Part shown: piece by piece, positions 38,101 through 51,360 of the stretch
Layout of the letters: each line of letters opens with the position of its first letter
Position numbering within the stretch: the stretch's first letter is position 1
Assembly (NCBI RefSeq): GCF_040954835.1
Contig: NC_090711.1
Coordinates: forward strand, 7,501-71,500
Source: Lepisosteus oculatus
Lineage: Eukaryota > Chordata > Actinopteri > Semionotiformes > Lepisosteidae
Length of the DNA: 64,000 bases
Direction of reading: 5' to 3'
The notes under the pieces: model-generated
What the model saw: the letters and a program-made list of their open reading frames with translations, nothing else
Told to the model about the DNA's origin: nothing
Databases searched by the model: none
Translations under genes and position numbers: made by a program

Positions 38101-40320
38101 AAACCGAACCGGATCATACTTCCAAGCAATCTGGGCTGGTAGAGTAAAACCCAGAGTGAATCAGACTTTAATGGCATACGGACTGGTAGAGCTAAACCCG
38201 GTACACATCAAACTGCCCAGGGATCCGGATTGTTAGAGAAAAAAAAAAAACCGGAACAGACTCCCATTGTATCCGGACTGGTAGAGCGAATCCTGGAGCG
38301 GATTAGACATCTATGTGATCCGGACTGGTAGAGTGAATCCCGGAGCGAATCAGAAATGCAAGGAATCCGGACTGGTAGAGAAATACCCGGAGAGGATCAC
38401 AAATTCCAGGGAACCGGACTGGTAGAGAAAAACTCGAACCGGATCACACTTCCAAGCAATCTGGACCTGTGGAATAAAACCCGGAATGGATCAGACTCCC
38501 ATGGGATCCAGACAGGTAGAGTGAAACCTAGAGCGGATCAGACATCCAAGGGATCCGGAATGGTAGAGTAGAACCCAAATCGGGTCAGACATCCAAGCAA
38601 TCCGGACTGGTCGATCGAAACCCGGACAGGATCAGACTTCCATCAGATCCAGAATGGTAGAGTTAAACCCGGAGCGGATTATACTCCCCAGGGATCCGGT
38701 CTAGAAGACTAAACACTAGTATCCACATAGATTAGTATCCAGACGGGTAGGTCAGATCCCGGAGCGGATCAGACTCCCATGGGATCCGGACTGGTAGAAT
38801 TAAACCCCAACCGGATCATACTTCCAAGCAATCCGGACTGGTGGAGTAAAACCCGGAGCGGAAAAGACTCTTAGTGATCCGGAGTAGTAGACTAAAGACT
38901 TTTATCCAGAAAAACTAGTATCCGGAATGATAGATCGAAACTCAGGGCAGATCACACCTCTATGGGATCAGGACTGGTAGAGTAAATCCAGAACCGGATC
39001 ATACTTCCAAGCAATCTGGCTGGTAGAGTAAAACCGAGAGTGAATCAGACTTTAATGGCATACGGACTGGTAGAGCTAAACCCGGTACACATCAAACTGC
39101 CCAGGGATCCGGATTGTTAGAGAAAAAAACCAAACAGGAACAGACTCCCACTGTATCCGGAATGGTAGAGCAAATCCTGGAGCGGATCAGACATCCATGT
39201 GAACTGGACCGGTAGAGTAAATCCCGGAACGGATTAGAAATCCAAGGAATCCGGACTGGTAGAGAAAAACCCGAACCGGATCAGACTTCCAAGCAATCCG
39301 GACCAGTGGAATAAAACCCGGAACGGATCAGACTCCCATGGGATCCAGACTGGCAGAGCAAATCTCGGAACGGAATCCGAATCCCAAGGGATCCGGATTG
39401 TAAGAGCAAATCCAGGACATTTTACGACTTCTATGGGATCTGGTCTGGTAGAGGAAAACCCGGAGCGGATCGGACTACCATGGGATTCGGACTGGTAGAG
39501 TAAAACCTGGAGCGGATCAGACTTCCAAGGGATCCGTACTGGTAGAGTTAAACCCGAACTGGATCATACTTCCAAGCAATCCGGACTGGTGGAGTAAAAC
39601 CCAGAGGGGAAAAGACTCTTAGTGATCCAGAAAAGTAGACTAAAGACTATTATCCAGAAAAACTAGTATCCGGAATGATAGATCGAAACTCAGGGCGGAT
39701 CACACCTCTATGGGATCAGGACTGGTAGAGTACATGCAGAAACCGGATCAGACTTCCAAGCAATCGGGGCTGGTAGAGTAAAACCCAGAGTGAATCAGAC
39801 TTTCATGGCATACGGACTGGAAGAGCTAAACCCAGAACAGATCAGACTGCCCAGGGATCCGGATTGTTAGAGAAAAACCCCAAACCGGAACAGGCTCCAC
39901 AGGGATCCGGACTGCTAGAGCAAAACCCGGAACTGATCATACTTCCATGGGATCTGGTTTGGTTGCGTAAAACTCATACAGGATCAGACTCCCACTGTAT
40001 CCGGACTGGTAGAGCGAATCCTGAAGCGGATCAGACATCCATATGACCTGGACCGGTAGAGTAAATCCCGGAGCGGATCATAAATCCAAGGAATCCGGAC
40101 TGGTAGAGAAAAACCCGAACCGGATCAGACTTCCAAGCAATCCGGACCAGTGGAATAAAACCCGGAACGGATCAGACTCCCATGGGATCCACACTGGTTG
40201 ATCAAAACCTGGAGCAGATCAGACTCCCGTGGAATCGAGATGGGTTGAGTGAAACCTGGAGCGGATCAGACATCCAAGGGACCTGGAATGGTAGAGTAAA
40301 ACCCGAACCGGGTCAGAACC
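35136..40320 (+). repeat. 47-bp minisatellite, forward segment 3
   Basis: Forward units. For example, 37600-38560 and 32380-34400 share long near-identical runs, including an identical order of variant units. Confidence 0.97.
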
Positions 40321-40753
40321 GGGGGTGCTCACCCTGTGGTCCACGTGGGTCCTAATGCCCCAGTATAGTGACGGGGACACTATACTGTAAACAGGCGCCG
40401 TCCTTCGGATGAGACGTAAAACCGAGGTCCTGACTCTCTGTGGTCGTTAAAAATCCCAGGGCGTTTCTAGAAAAGAGTAGGGGTGTAACCCCGGTGTCTT
40501 GGCTAAATTTCCCATTGGCCCTTATCAATCATGGCCTTCTAATAATCCCCCTCTATGAATTGGCTACATTACTCTGTTCTCCTCCCCACTGATAGCTGAT
40601 GTGTGGTGAGCGTTCTGGCGCACTATGGCTGCCGTCGCATCATCCAGGTGGATGCTGCACATTGGTGGTGGTGGAGGGGAGTCCCCATTACCTGTAAAGC
40701 GTTTTGAGTGGAGTGTCCAGAAAAGCGCTATATAAGTGTAAGCAATTATAATA

Positions 40754-40801
<48 letters not shown>
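40321..40801 (+). mobile_element. 5S-SINE inside the minisatellite, copy 3, 5'-deleted
   Basis: Begins in the body at GGGGGTGCTCACCCTGTGG, without the 5S-like head. The tail has an expanded (ATT)n. The right flank AGTATCCAGATTGGTAGGTC matches copies 1 and 2, so this is the same ancestral insertion with its 5' part lost by a deletion joining minisatellite to SINE. Confidence 0.93.
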
Positions 40802-40802
<1 letters not shown>

Positions 40803-43800
40803 GTATCCAGATTGGTAGGTCAGATCCCGGAGCGGATCAGACTCCCATGGGATCCGGACTGGTAGAGTGAAACCTGGAGCGGATCGGACATCCAAGGGAT
40901 CCGGACTCGTAGGCTAAAGTCTTGTATCCGGATAGACTAGTATCCGGACTGGTAGGACGAAACCCGGAGTGGATCAGACTCCCATGGGATCTGGTGTGGT
41001 AGAGTGAAACCCAGGGAGGATCAGAATTCTATGGGATCCGAACAGGTAGATTAAGACCCGAACCGTATCACACTTCCAAGCAATCCGAACTGGTGAAGTA
41101 AAACTCGGAGTGGATCAGACTCCCCAGAGATCCGGAGTGCTAAAAGGGAAACCAGGAGCGGATCACACTTCTATGGAATCTGGACTGGAAGAGAAAAACA
41201 CTGTGCAGATTATAATTCCATGGGGTCAGGACTGGTAGAGTAAAACCCGGAGCAGTTCAAACTCACATTGTATCCAGACTGGTAGAGCGAAACCTGGAGC
41301 GGATCAGACATCCATGGGATCTGGACCATTAGAGTAAATCCCGGTGCAGATCAGAAATCCAAGGGTTCCGGAATGGTAGATTAAAACCCGAACCGGATCA
41401 GACTTCCAAGCAATCCGGGCTGGTAGAGTAAAACCCAGAGTGAATCAGACTTTCATGGCATACTGACTGCTAGAGCCAAACCCGATACAGATCAAACTGC
41501 CCAGGGATCCGGATTGTTAGAGAAAAAAAACAAACCGGAACAGACTCCCATTGTATCCGGACTGGTAGAGCGAATCCTGGAGCGGATCAGAGATCCCTGT
41601 GATCCGGACCGGTAGAGTAAATCCCAGAGCGGATCAGAAATCCAAGGAATCCATACTGATAGAGAAAAACCCGAACCGGATCAGACTTCCAAGCAATCTG
41701 GACCGGTGGAATAAAACCTGGAGCGGATCAGTCTCCCATGGGATACGGACTGGTTGATCGAAACCTGGAGTAGATCAGACTCCCATGGGATCCAGACGGG
41801 TAGAGTGAAACCTGGAGCGGATCAGACATCCAAGGGATCCGAAATGGTAGAGTAAAACCCGAACCAGGTCAGACATCCAAGAAATCCGGACTGGTCGATC
41901 GAAACCCGGACAGGATCAGACTTCCATTAGATCCAGAATGGTAGAGTTAAACCCGGAGCGGATCATACTCCCCAAGGATCCGGTCTAGTAGACTAAACAC
42001 TAGTATCCAAATAGATTAGTATCCAGACGGGTAGGTCGGATCCCATAGCGGATCAGACTCCCATGTGATCCGGACTCATAGGCTAAATTCTAGTATCTGG
42101 AAAGACTAGTATCCGGACTGGTAGATCGGAACCCGGAGCGGATCAGACTCCCATGGGATCTGGTGTGGTAGAGTAAAACCCAGAGAGGATCAGAATTCTA
42201 TGGGATCCGGTCAGGTAGATAAAGACCCGAACCGGATCACACTTCCAAGCAATCTGAACTGGTGAAGTAAAATCCGGAGCGGAAAAGACCTTTAGTGATC
42301 CGGAGTAGTAGACTAAAGACTTTTATCCAGATAGACTAGTATCCGGAATGATAGATCGAAACTCAGAGCGGATCACACCTCTATAGGATCAGGACTGGTC
42401 GAGTAAATCCAGTACCAGATCAGACTTCCAAGCAATCCGGCTGGTAGAGTAAAACCCAGAGTGAATCAGACTTTCATGGCATACGGACTGGTAGAGCTAA
42501 ACCCGGAACAGATCAGACTGCCCAGGGATCCGGATTGTTAGAGAAAAACCCCAAACCGGAAGAGACTCCACAGGGATCCGGACTGGTAGAGCAAAAGCCG
42601 GAACTGATCATACTTCCATGGGATCTGGTTTGGTTGCGTAAAACCCATACCAGATCAGACTCCCATTGTATCCGGACTGGTAGAGCGAATCCTGGAGCGG
42701 ATCAGACATCTATGTGATCCGGACCGGTAGAGTGAATCCCGCAGCGGATCAGAAATGCAAGGAATCCGGACTGGTAGAGAAAAACCCGGAGAGGATCACA
42801 AATTCCAGGGAACCGGACTGGTAGAGAAAAACTCGAACCGGATCAGACTTCAAAGCAATCTGGACCGGTGGAATAAAACCCGGAACGGATCAGATTCCCA
42901 TGGGATCCAGATGGGTAGAGTGAAACCTGGAGCGGATCAGACATCCAAGGGATCCGGAATGGTAGAGTAAAACAAGAACCGGGTCAGACATCCAAGAAAT
43001 CCGGACTGGTCGATCGAAACCCGGACAGGATCAGACTTCCATCCGATCCAGAATGGTAGAGTTAAACCCGGAGCGGATCATACTCCCCAAGGATCTGGAC
43101 TAGTAGACTAAACACTAGTATCCAAATAGATTAGTATCCAGACGGGTAGGTCAGATCCCATAGCGGATCAGACTCCCATGGGACCCGGACTCGTAAGCTA
43201 AAGTCTTGTATCCGGAAAGACTAGTATCCGGACTGGTAGATCGGAACCCGGAGCGGATAAGACTCCCAAGGGATCTGGTGTGGTAGAGTAAAACCCAGAG
43301 AGGATCAGAATTCTATGGGATCAGGTCAGGTAGATTAAGACCCGAACCGGATCACACTTCCAAGTAATGGTGGAGTAAACCCTGAACTGGATCAGACATT
43401 CAAGCAATCCAGACTGGTCGATCGAGACCCAGAGCGGATCAACTCCCATGGGATCCGGACTGGTAGGGTAAAACCTGGACCGGATCACAATCCCATGGCA
43501 TCCGGACTGGTAGAGCAAATCTCGGAACAGCTCGGACTCCCAAGGGCAAAACCGGAACATTTTCAGACTCCCATGGGATCTGGACTGGTAGAGGTAAACC
43601 CAGACCGGATCAGACTTCCAAGGATTCTGGACTGATAGAGGGAAACTCAGACCGGATCACATTTCCACAAGATCCTGACTGGTAGAGTAAAACGCGGAGC
43701 AGATCAGACCCCACAGAGATCTGGGCTCGTAGACTAAAGACTATTTTCCGAACTGGTAGATCTACACCCAGAGCGGATCACACTTCTATGGGATCAGGAA

Positions 43801-44953
43801 TGGTAGAGTAAAACCTGAACCGGATCAAAATTCCAAGCAATCCGGACTAGTGGATTAAAACCCGGAGCGGATCAGACTCACATAGGATCCGGACTCGTAG
43901 ACTAAAGTCTAGTATGCGGATAGACTAGTATCCGAACTGGTAGATCGAAACACGGAGTGGATCAGATTTCCATCGGATTCGGTCAGGTAGACTAAATCCA
44001 GGACTGGATCAGACTTCCTGGGGATCCGGACTGGTTTAGTAAAACCCAGAACGAATCATACTTCCGTGGGATCCAGTATAGTAGTGTAAAACCTGGACCG
44101 GATCAGACTCCCATGGGATCTGGACTGGCAGAGCAAATCTCGGAACGGATCGGAATCCCAAGGGATCCGGATTGTAAAAGCAAATCCAAGACATTTTAAG
44201 ACTTCTATGGGGTCTGGTCTGGTAGAGGAAAACCCAGAGCGGATCGGACTACCATGGGATTTGGACTGGTAGAGTAAAACCCGGAGCTGATCGGACTGCC
44301 ATGGGATTCGGACTGGTAGAGTTAAACCCGGAGCGGATCAGACTAACAAGCAATCCGGGCTGGTAGAGCTAAATCTGGTACAGATCAAACTGCCCAGGGA
44401 TCCGGATTGTTAGAGAAAAACCCCAAACCGGAACAGACTCCACAGGGATCCGGACTGTTAGAGCAAAACCCGGAACTGATCATACTTCCGTGGGATCTGG
44501 TTTGGTTGTGTAAAACCCATACCGGATCAGACTCCCATTGTATCCGGACTGGTAGAGCGAATCCTGGAGCGGATCAGACACCCATATGATCCAGACTGGT
44601 AGAGTAAATCCCGGAGCGGATCAGAAATCCCAGGGAACCGGACTGTTAGAGAAAAACCCGAACTGGATCAGACTTCCAAGCAATCTGGACCGGTGGAATG
44701 AAACCCGGAACGGATCAGACTCCCATGGGATCCAGACGGCTAGAGTGAAACCTGGAGAGGATCAGACATCCAAGGGATCCGGAATGGTAGAGTAAAACCC
44801 GAACCGGGTCAGACATCCAAGCAATCTGGACTGGTCGATCGAAACCCGGACAGGATCAGACTTCCATCAGATCCAGAATGGTAGAGTTAAACCCGGAGCG
44901 GATCATACTCCCCAGGGATCCGGACTAGTAGACTAAACACTAGTATCCAGATA
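40802..44953 (+). repeat. 47-bp minisatellite, forward segment 4
   Basis: Forward units, ending in the same GGACTAGTAGACTAAACACT flank seen before copies 1 and 2. 41240-43100 resembles 32800-34500 unit by unit. Confidence 0.97.
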
Positions 44954-45542
44954 GCAGCCATATCACCCTGCAACTCACAACTGGCAACCCACTGAAGCTA
45001 AGCAGGTGTGAGCCTGGTCAGTACCTGGATGGGAGACCTGGGAAAAACTAAGGTTGCTGCTGGAAGAGGCGTTAGTGGGGCCAGCAGGGGGCGCTCACCC
45101 TGTGGCTCATGTGGGTCCTAATGCCCCAGTGTAGTGACGGGGACACTATACTGTAAATAGGCGCCGTCCTTCGGATGAGATGTAAAACCGAGGTCCTGAC
45201 TCTCTGTGGTCATTAAAAATCCCAGGGTGCCTCTCGAAAAGTGTAGGGGTGTAACCCCCGTGTCCTGGCTAAATTTCCAATTGGCCCTTACCAATCATTG
45301 CCTCCTAATACTCCCCCTCTATGAATTGGCTACATTACTCTGCTCTCCTCCCCACTGATAGCTGATGTGTGGTGAGCATTCTGGCGCCCTATGGCTGCCG
45401 TCGCATCATCCAGGTGGATGCTGCACATTGGTGGTGGTGGTGGAGGGGAGTCCCCATTGCCTGTAAAGCGCTTTGAGTGGAGTGTCCAGAAAAGTGATTT
45501 ATAAGTGTAAGCAATTATTATTATTATTATTATTATTATTAT
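44954..45542 (+). mobile_element. 5S-SINE inside the minisatellite, copy 4, at the inversion point
   Basis: Head and left flank match copies 1 and 2. The right flank does not: right after the (ATT)n, minisatellite units run in reverse orientation and the expected AGTATCCAGA repeat is absent. Confidence 0.95.
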
Positions 45543-48500
45543 CCCAGGGAAGTCCGCTCAGGTTTTGTTCTAACAAACCGGATCCCCTGGAAGTATGATC
45601 CGGTCCAGGTTTATTCCCCAGTCTGGATCACACAGATGTCTGATCCAGTCCAGGTGTTGCTCTACTAGTCCGGATCCCATAAAAATCTGATCCGGTCTGG
45701 ATTTATTCTACCAGTCCGTATCCCATGGATGTCTGATCCACTCCGGGTTTTACTCTAACAGTTCTGAACCCTCAGAAGTCTTATCTGTTCCGGTTTTTAC
45801 TCTACCAGTCCCCAACCCCTGGGAGTATGATCTGGTCCAGGTTAATTCTACCAGTCCAGATCAAATGGATTTCTGATCCACTCCGGGATTTACTCTAACA
45901 GTCCAGATCCCATGGAAGTCTGATCCAGTCCGGGTTTAACTCTTCCACTCCGTATCCTATTGATGTCTGATCCAGTCCAGGTTTTGCTATACTAGTCCAG
46001 ATCCCATGGAAGTCTGATCCTGTCCTGTTCTACTCTACCAGTTTGGATCCCTGGATAGGTTTATTCTACCAATCCGGATCCCATGGAATTCTGATCCAGT
46101 CCAGGTTTTTCACTACCATTCCGGACCCATGGAAGTGTGATCCGCACCGGGTTTTTCTCTACCACTCCAGATCCTATGGAAGTCCAATCCAATCTGGTTT
46201 TATTCTAACAAACTGGATCCCCTGGAAGTATGATCCCTAACCCAGTCCGAATTCAATGGAAATGTGATCCGGTCTAGTTTTTACTCTAACAATCCGGATC
46301 CCTTGGAAGTCTAATCCGCTCTGGGTTTTACTCTTACAATCCATATCCCATGGAAATCTGATCCAGTCCGGGTTTATTCTTCCAGTCTGGATCCCATGGA
46401 AGTCAGATCAAATCTGGGTTTTGCTCTACCTGTTCGGATCCCATAGAAGTCTGATCCGTTCTGAGTTGTACTCTACCAGTCCGGATCCCATGGATGTCTT
46501 ATTTAGTCCAGGTTTTACTCTACCAGGATCCGGGTCCCATTGTAGTCAGATCCAGTCCGGGTTTTGCTCTACCATTCAAGATCCGATGGAAATCTGATCT
46601 GATCCGGGTCTTGCTCTACCAGTCCAAATTACATTAAAGTGTGATCCGATCTGGGTTTATTCCACAAGTCCGGAACAGTCCGGATCCTATAGATGTCTGT
46701 ACCAGTCTAGGTTTTGCTCTACCATTCCAGATCCCATGGAAGTGTGATCCGCACTGGGTTTTTCTCTAACAGTCCGGATCCCAGGGAAGTCCGATCAGGT
46801 TTTGTTCTAACAAACCGGATCCCCTGGAAGTATGATCCGGTCCAGGTTTATTCCCCAGTCTGGATCCCACAGATATCTGATCCAGTCCAGGTGTTGCTCT
46901 ACTAGTCCGGATCCCATAAACATCTGATCCGGTCTGGGTTTATTCTACCCCTGGGAGTATGATCTGTTCCAGGTTTATTCTACCTGTCCAGATCAAATGG
47001 AAGTCTGATCCAGTCCGGGTTTAACTCTACCTCTCCGGATCCCATGGATGTCTGATCTGATCTGGGTTTATTCTACCAGTCCGGATCCTATTGATGTCTG
47101 ATCCAGTCCAGGTTTTGCTATACTAGTCCAGGTCCCTTGGAAGAGTGATCGGTCTGGGTTCTTCTATACCAATCCGACTCGCATGGAAGTCTGATCCGAT
47201 CCGGGTCTTACTCTAACAGTCTTGATCCCATGGATGTCTAATCCAGTCCAAGTCTTGCTCTACCAGTCCGAAAACAATGGAATTCTAATCCTGTGTGGGT
47301 TTTTCTATACCAATCCGGATTGCATGGAAGTCTGATCCAGACCAGGTTTGTACTCTAACAGTCCGGATCCCCTGGAAGTCTGATCCGGACTGGGTTTAGC
47401 TCTACCATTCTGGATCCCTTGGATATGTGTTCCGATCCGTGCTCATTCTACCAGTCCCGATCTCATGGATGTCTGATCCTGTCCAGGTGTTTCTATACCA
47501 ATCTGGAGCGCATGGAAGTCTGATCCAGTCCGGGTTTATTCTACCAGTCAGGATCCCATGGAAGTCTAATCCACTCCAGGTTTTACTCTACCAGTCTGGT
47601 TTCCAAGGAACTCTCATCTGGTCCAGGTTTTATTCTACCTTTCAGGATCCTTTGGAAGTCTGATGCGCTCCGGGTTTTACTCTAACAATCCTGATCCAAT
47701 GGAAGTCTGAATCAGTCCAGGTTTTGCACTACCATTCCAAATCCCATAGAAGTGTGATCTGCACCGGGTTTTTCTCTACCACCCCGGATCCTATGGAAGT
47801 CCAGTCCGATCTGGTTTTATTCTAACAAACTGGATCCCCTGGAAGTATGATCTCGTCCGGGTTTATTCTCCCTGTCCGGATCCCATGGATGTCTGATCCA
47901 GTTCGGGTTTATTCTACCAGTCCGGTTTCCATGGAAGTCAGATCAAATCCAGGTTTTGCTCAACCTGTTCGGATCCCATGGAAGTCTGATCCGTTCTGAG
48001 TTGTACTCTTCCAGTCCGCATCCCACGGATGTCTTATTTAGTCCAGGTCTTACTCTACCAGTCCGGATCCCATTGAAGTCGGATCCAGTCCGGGTCTTGC
48101 GCTACCAGTCCGAATTCCATGTAAGTGTGATCCAATCGGGGTTTATTACACAAGTCCGGATCCCATGGATGTCTGATCCAGTCCAGGTTTTCTTCTACCA
48201 GTCTGGAGCCTGTGGAAGTCTGATCCAATCTGGATTATGCTCTAGTTTAGATTGCATGGAATTCTGTTCCCTTCCGGGTTTTAATCTACCAGTTCAGATC
48301 CCATGGATGTCTGATCCGATCTGGGTTTTTCCATACCAATCCCGAACGCATGGAAGTCTGAGCCACTCCGGATTTTACTCTAACAATCCGGATCCTGTGG
48401 ATGTCTGTACCTGTCTAGGTTTTGCTATACTAGTCCATATCCCATGGAAGAGTGATCGGTCCGGGTTCTTCTATTCCAATCCGACTCGCATGGGTTTTAC

Positions 48501-50747
48501 TCTAACAGTGCAGATCCCATGGATGTCAAATCCAGTCCAGGTTTTACTGTAAAAGTCTGGATCACATTGAAGTCCGATCCGATCCGGTTTTATTAAAACA
48601 AACCGTGGAAGTATGATCTGGTCCAGGTTTATTTTCCCAGTCCGGATCTCATGGATGTCTGATCCGCTCTGTGTTTCACTTTACCTGTCCGGATATCCTG
48701 GAAGTCTGATCCAGACTGGGTTTTGCTCTACCATTCTGGATCCCTTGGATGGCTGTTCCGATCTGGGTTTATTCTACCAGTCCCAATCTCATGGATGTCT
48801 GATCCCATCCAGGTTTTTCTATACCAATCTAGATCGCATAGAAGTCTGATCCACTCCTGGTTTTACTTTAACAGTCCTGATTCAATTGATGTCTAATCCA
48901 GTTCAGGTTTTGGTTTTGCTCTACCAGTCTGGATCCCATGGAAGTCTGATCCACTCCGGGTTTTACTGTAATATTTTGGATACCATGGAACTCTGATCCG
49001 TTCAGAGTTTTACTCTAACAGTCCAGATCCCATGGAAATCTGATCTGCTCCGTGTTTCATTTTACCTGTCCGGATGCCCTTGAAGTCTGTTGCAGTCCAG
49101 GTTTTGCGCTACCAGTCCGGATCCCTTGGAAGTCTGATCCGCTCGGATTTTACTCTTACAATCCCTATCCCATTGAAGTCTGATCCAGCCCGAGTTTTAC
49201 TCTACCATTCCGGATCCCATGGAAGTCTGATCCTATCTGGGGTTATTCTACCAGTCCAGATCCCATGGAAGAGTGATCCACTCTGGGTTTTACTCTACCA
49301 ATCCAGATCCCATGGAAGTCCGATCTGATCCGGTTTTATTCTAACAAACCGGATACCCTGGAAGTATGATTTGGTCCAGGTTTATTCTCCCAGTCCGGAT
49401 CCCATGGAAAACTGATCCGGTCTGGATTTTGCTCCACCATTCTGGATCCCTTGGATGTCTGTTCCGATCAGGGTTTATTCTACCAGTCCCAATCTCATGG
49501 ATGTCTGATCCAGTCTAGGTTTTTCTATACAAATCTGGATCGCATGGATGTCTGATCCAGTGCGGGCTTATTCTACCAGTCTGGATCCCATGGAAATCTA
49601 ATCCGCTCCGGGTTTTACTCTACCAGTCTGGTTTCCACGGAACTCTCATCTGGTCCAGGTTTAACTCTACCTTTCCGGATCCTTTGGAAGTCTGATGCGC
49701 TCCAGGTTTTACTCTAACAATCCGGATCCCATGGAAGTCTGATCCAGTCTAGGTTTGTCTATACCAATCTGGATCACATTGAAGTCTGATCCGCTCTGGG
49801 TTTTATTCTACCAGTCAGGATCCCATGAAAAACTGATCCAGTCTGGGTTTTACTCTACCAGTCCGAACTCTTTGGAAGTCTGAGCCGCTCTGGGTTTTAC
49901 TGTAAAAGTCCGGATACCATAGAAGTCCGATCCGATCTGGTTTTATTCTAACAAAACGGATACCCTGGGAGTATGATCCGGTCTGGGTTTATTCTCTCAA
50001 TTCGTATCTCATGGATGTCTGATCCAGTCCACGTGTTGCTTTACTAGTCCGGATCCCGTGGAAATCTGATCTTCTTCATCTTTCACTTAACCTGACTGGA
50101 TCCCCTGGAAGTCTAATTCAGTCTGGGTTTTGCTCTACTAGTTCGAATTCCATGAAAGTCTGATCCAGTCCGGGTTTATTCTACCAGTCCGGATCCCATG
50201 GAAGTCTAATCTGCTCCAGGTTTTACTCTACCAGTCTGGTTTCCACGGAAGTCTGATTTGATCTGGGATTATTCTACAAATCCGGATTCCATTGTTGTCT
50301 GATCCAGTCCAAGATTTGCTCTTCCAGTCCGAATTCCATGGAAGTCTGATCCGGTCTGGGATTATTCTACAAATCCGGATTCCATGGATGTCTGATCCAG
50401 TCCAGGTTTTGCTCTACCAGTCCGAATTCTATGGAAGTGTGATCCGGTCTGGGTTTTACTCTTCTAGTCCCGATCCCTTGGAAGTCTTATCCTGTCCGGG
50501 TTTTGCCCTACCATTCTGGATCCCATGGAAGTCTGTTACAATCCAGGTTTATTCTACAACTCCGGATCCCATGGATATCTGATCCAGTCCAGGTTTTGCT
50601 CTACCAGTCTGGATACCATGGATATCTGATCCAGTCCAGGTTTTGCTCTACCATTCCGGATTCCATGGAAGTGTGATCTACACCGGGTTTTCCTCTAACA
50701 GTCCAGATCCCACGGAAGTCTGATCCACTCTGGGTTTTACTCTACCT
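45543..50747 (-). repeat. 47-bp minisatellite, inverted segment
   Basis: The unit now reads ATGGAAGTCTGATCCGCTCC, GGGTTTTACTCTACCAGTCC, GGATCCC on the plus strand, the reverse complement of the forward segments. Units are more diverged from the forward consensus and lack the CTAGTATCCGGATAG variants and the SINEs. The 198-codon frame at 47956-48552 is repeat sequence. Confidence 0.97.
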
Positions 50748-50749
50748 GT

Positions 50750-50846
50750 TAACACAAGGAATCCCAGAAATATTGATGAACTGAAACAGTTCTGTAAGGA
50801 GGAATGGTCTAAAATTCCTCCTAACCGTTGTGCAAGTCTTATAAGC
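50750..50846 (+). pseudogene. Tc1-like transposase C-terminal fragment
   Basis: The plus-strand frame starting with AACACAAGG reads NPRNIDELKQFCKEEW and then SKIPPNRCASLI. This resembles the last part of Tc1/mariner-type transposases (the N-I-xELxxFCxEEWxKIPP region near the C terminus). Only about 32 codons remain, between the end of the minisatellite and a SINE tail, with no terminal repeat recognised. It is a dead fragment. Confidence 0.65.
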
Positions 50847-51360
50847 ATCTTTTCTGGACACTCCACTCAAAGCGCTTTACAGGTAATGGGGACTCCCCTC
50901 CACCACCACCAATGTGCACCTGGATGATGCGATGCGACGGCAGCCATAGAGTGCCAGAACGCTCACCACACATCAGCGACCAGTGGGGAGGAGAGCAGAG
51001 TAATGAAGCCAATTTATAGAAGTGGATTGTTAGGAGGCCCTGATTGATAAAGGCCGATGGGAAATTTGGCCAGGACGCCGGGGTTACACCCCTACTCTTT
51101 TTGAGAAACACCCTGGGATTTTTAATGACCACAGAGAGTCAGGACCTCGGTTTTTTTACGTCTCATCCGAAGGACGCTACACTGGGGCATTAGGACCCAC
51201 ATGAGCCGCAGGGTGAGCGCCCCCTGCTGGCACCACTAACACCTCTTCCAGCAGCAACCTTAGTTTTTCCCAGGAGGTCTCCCATCCAGGTACTGACCAG
51301 GCTCACACCTGCTTAGCTTCAGTGGGTTGCCTGTTGTAAGTTGCAGGGTGATATGGCTGC
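50847..51360 (-). mobile_element. 5S-SINE with an internal deletion
   Basis: Tail at left (TTTTCTGGACACTCCACTCA, AAGCGCTTTACAGGTAATGG) and 5S-like head at right (GGTACTGACCAGGCTCACAC, GGGTGATATGGCTGC). About 40 bases of the body around the usual CAGTATAGTGTCCCC segment are missing near 51174. Confidence 0.9.

Noticed and set aside
47956..48552. 198-codon open frame on the plus strand
   Set aside because: It lies wholly in the 47-bp minisatellite and is open because the unit has no stop in any frame on that strand; neighbouring units carry indels that ignore frame.
22918..50747. CRISPR-like array
   Set aside because: There are no constant repeats with unique spacers; the whole 47-bp unit is repeated with scattered changes, and the genome is eukaryotic.
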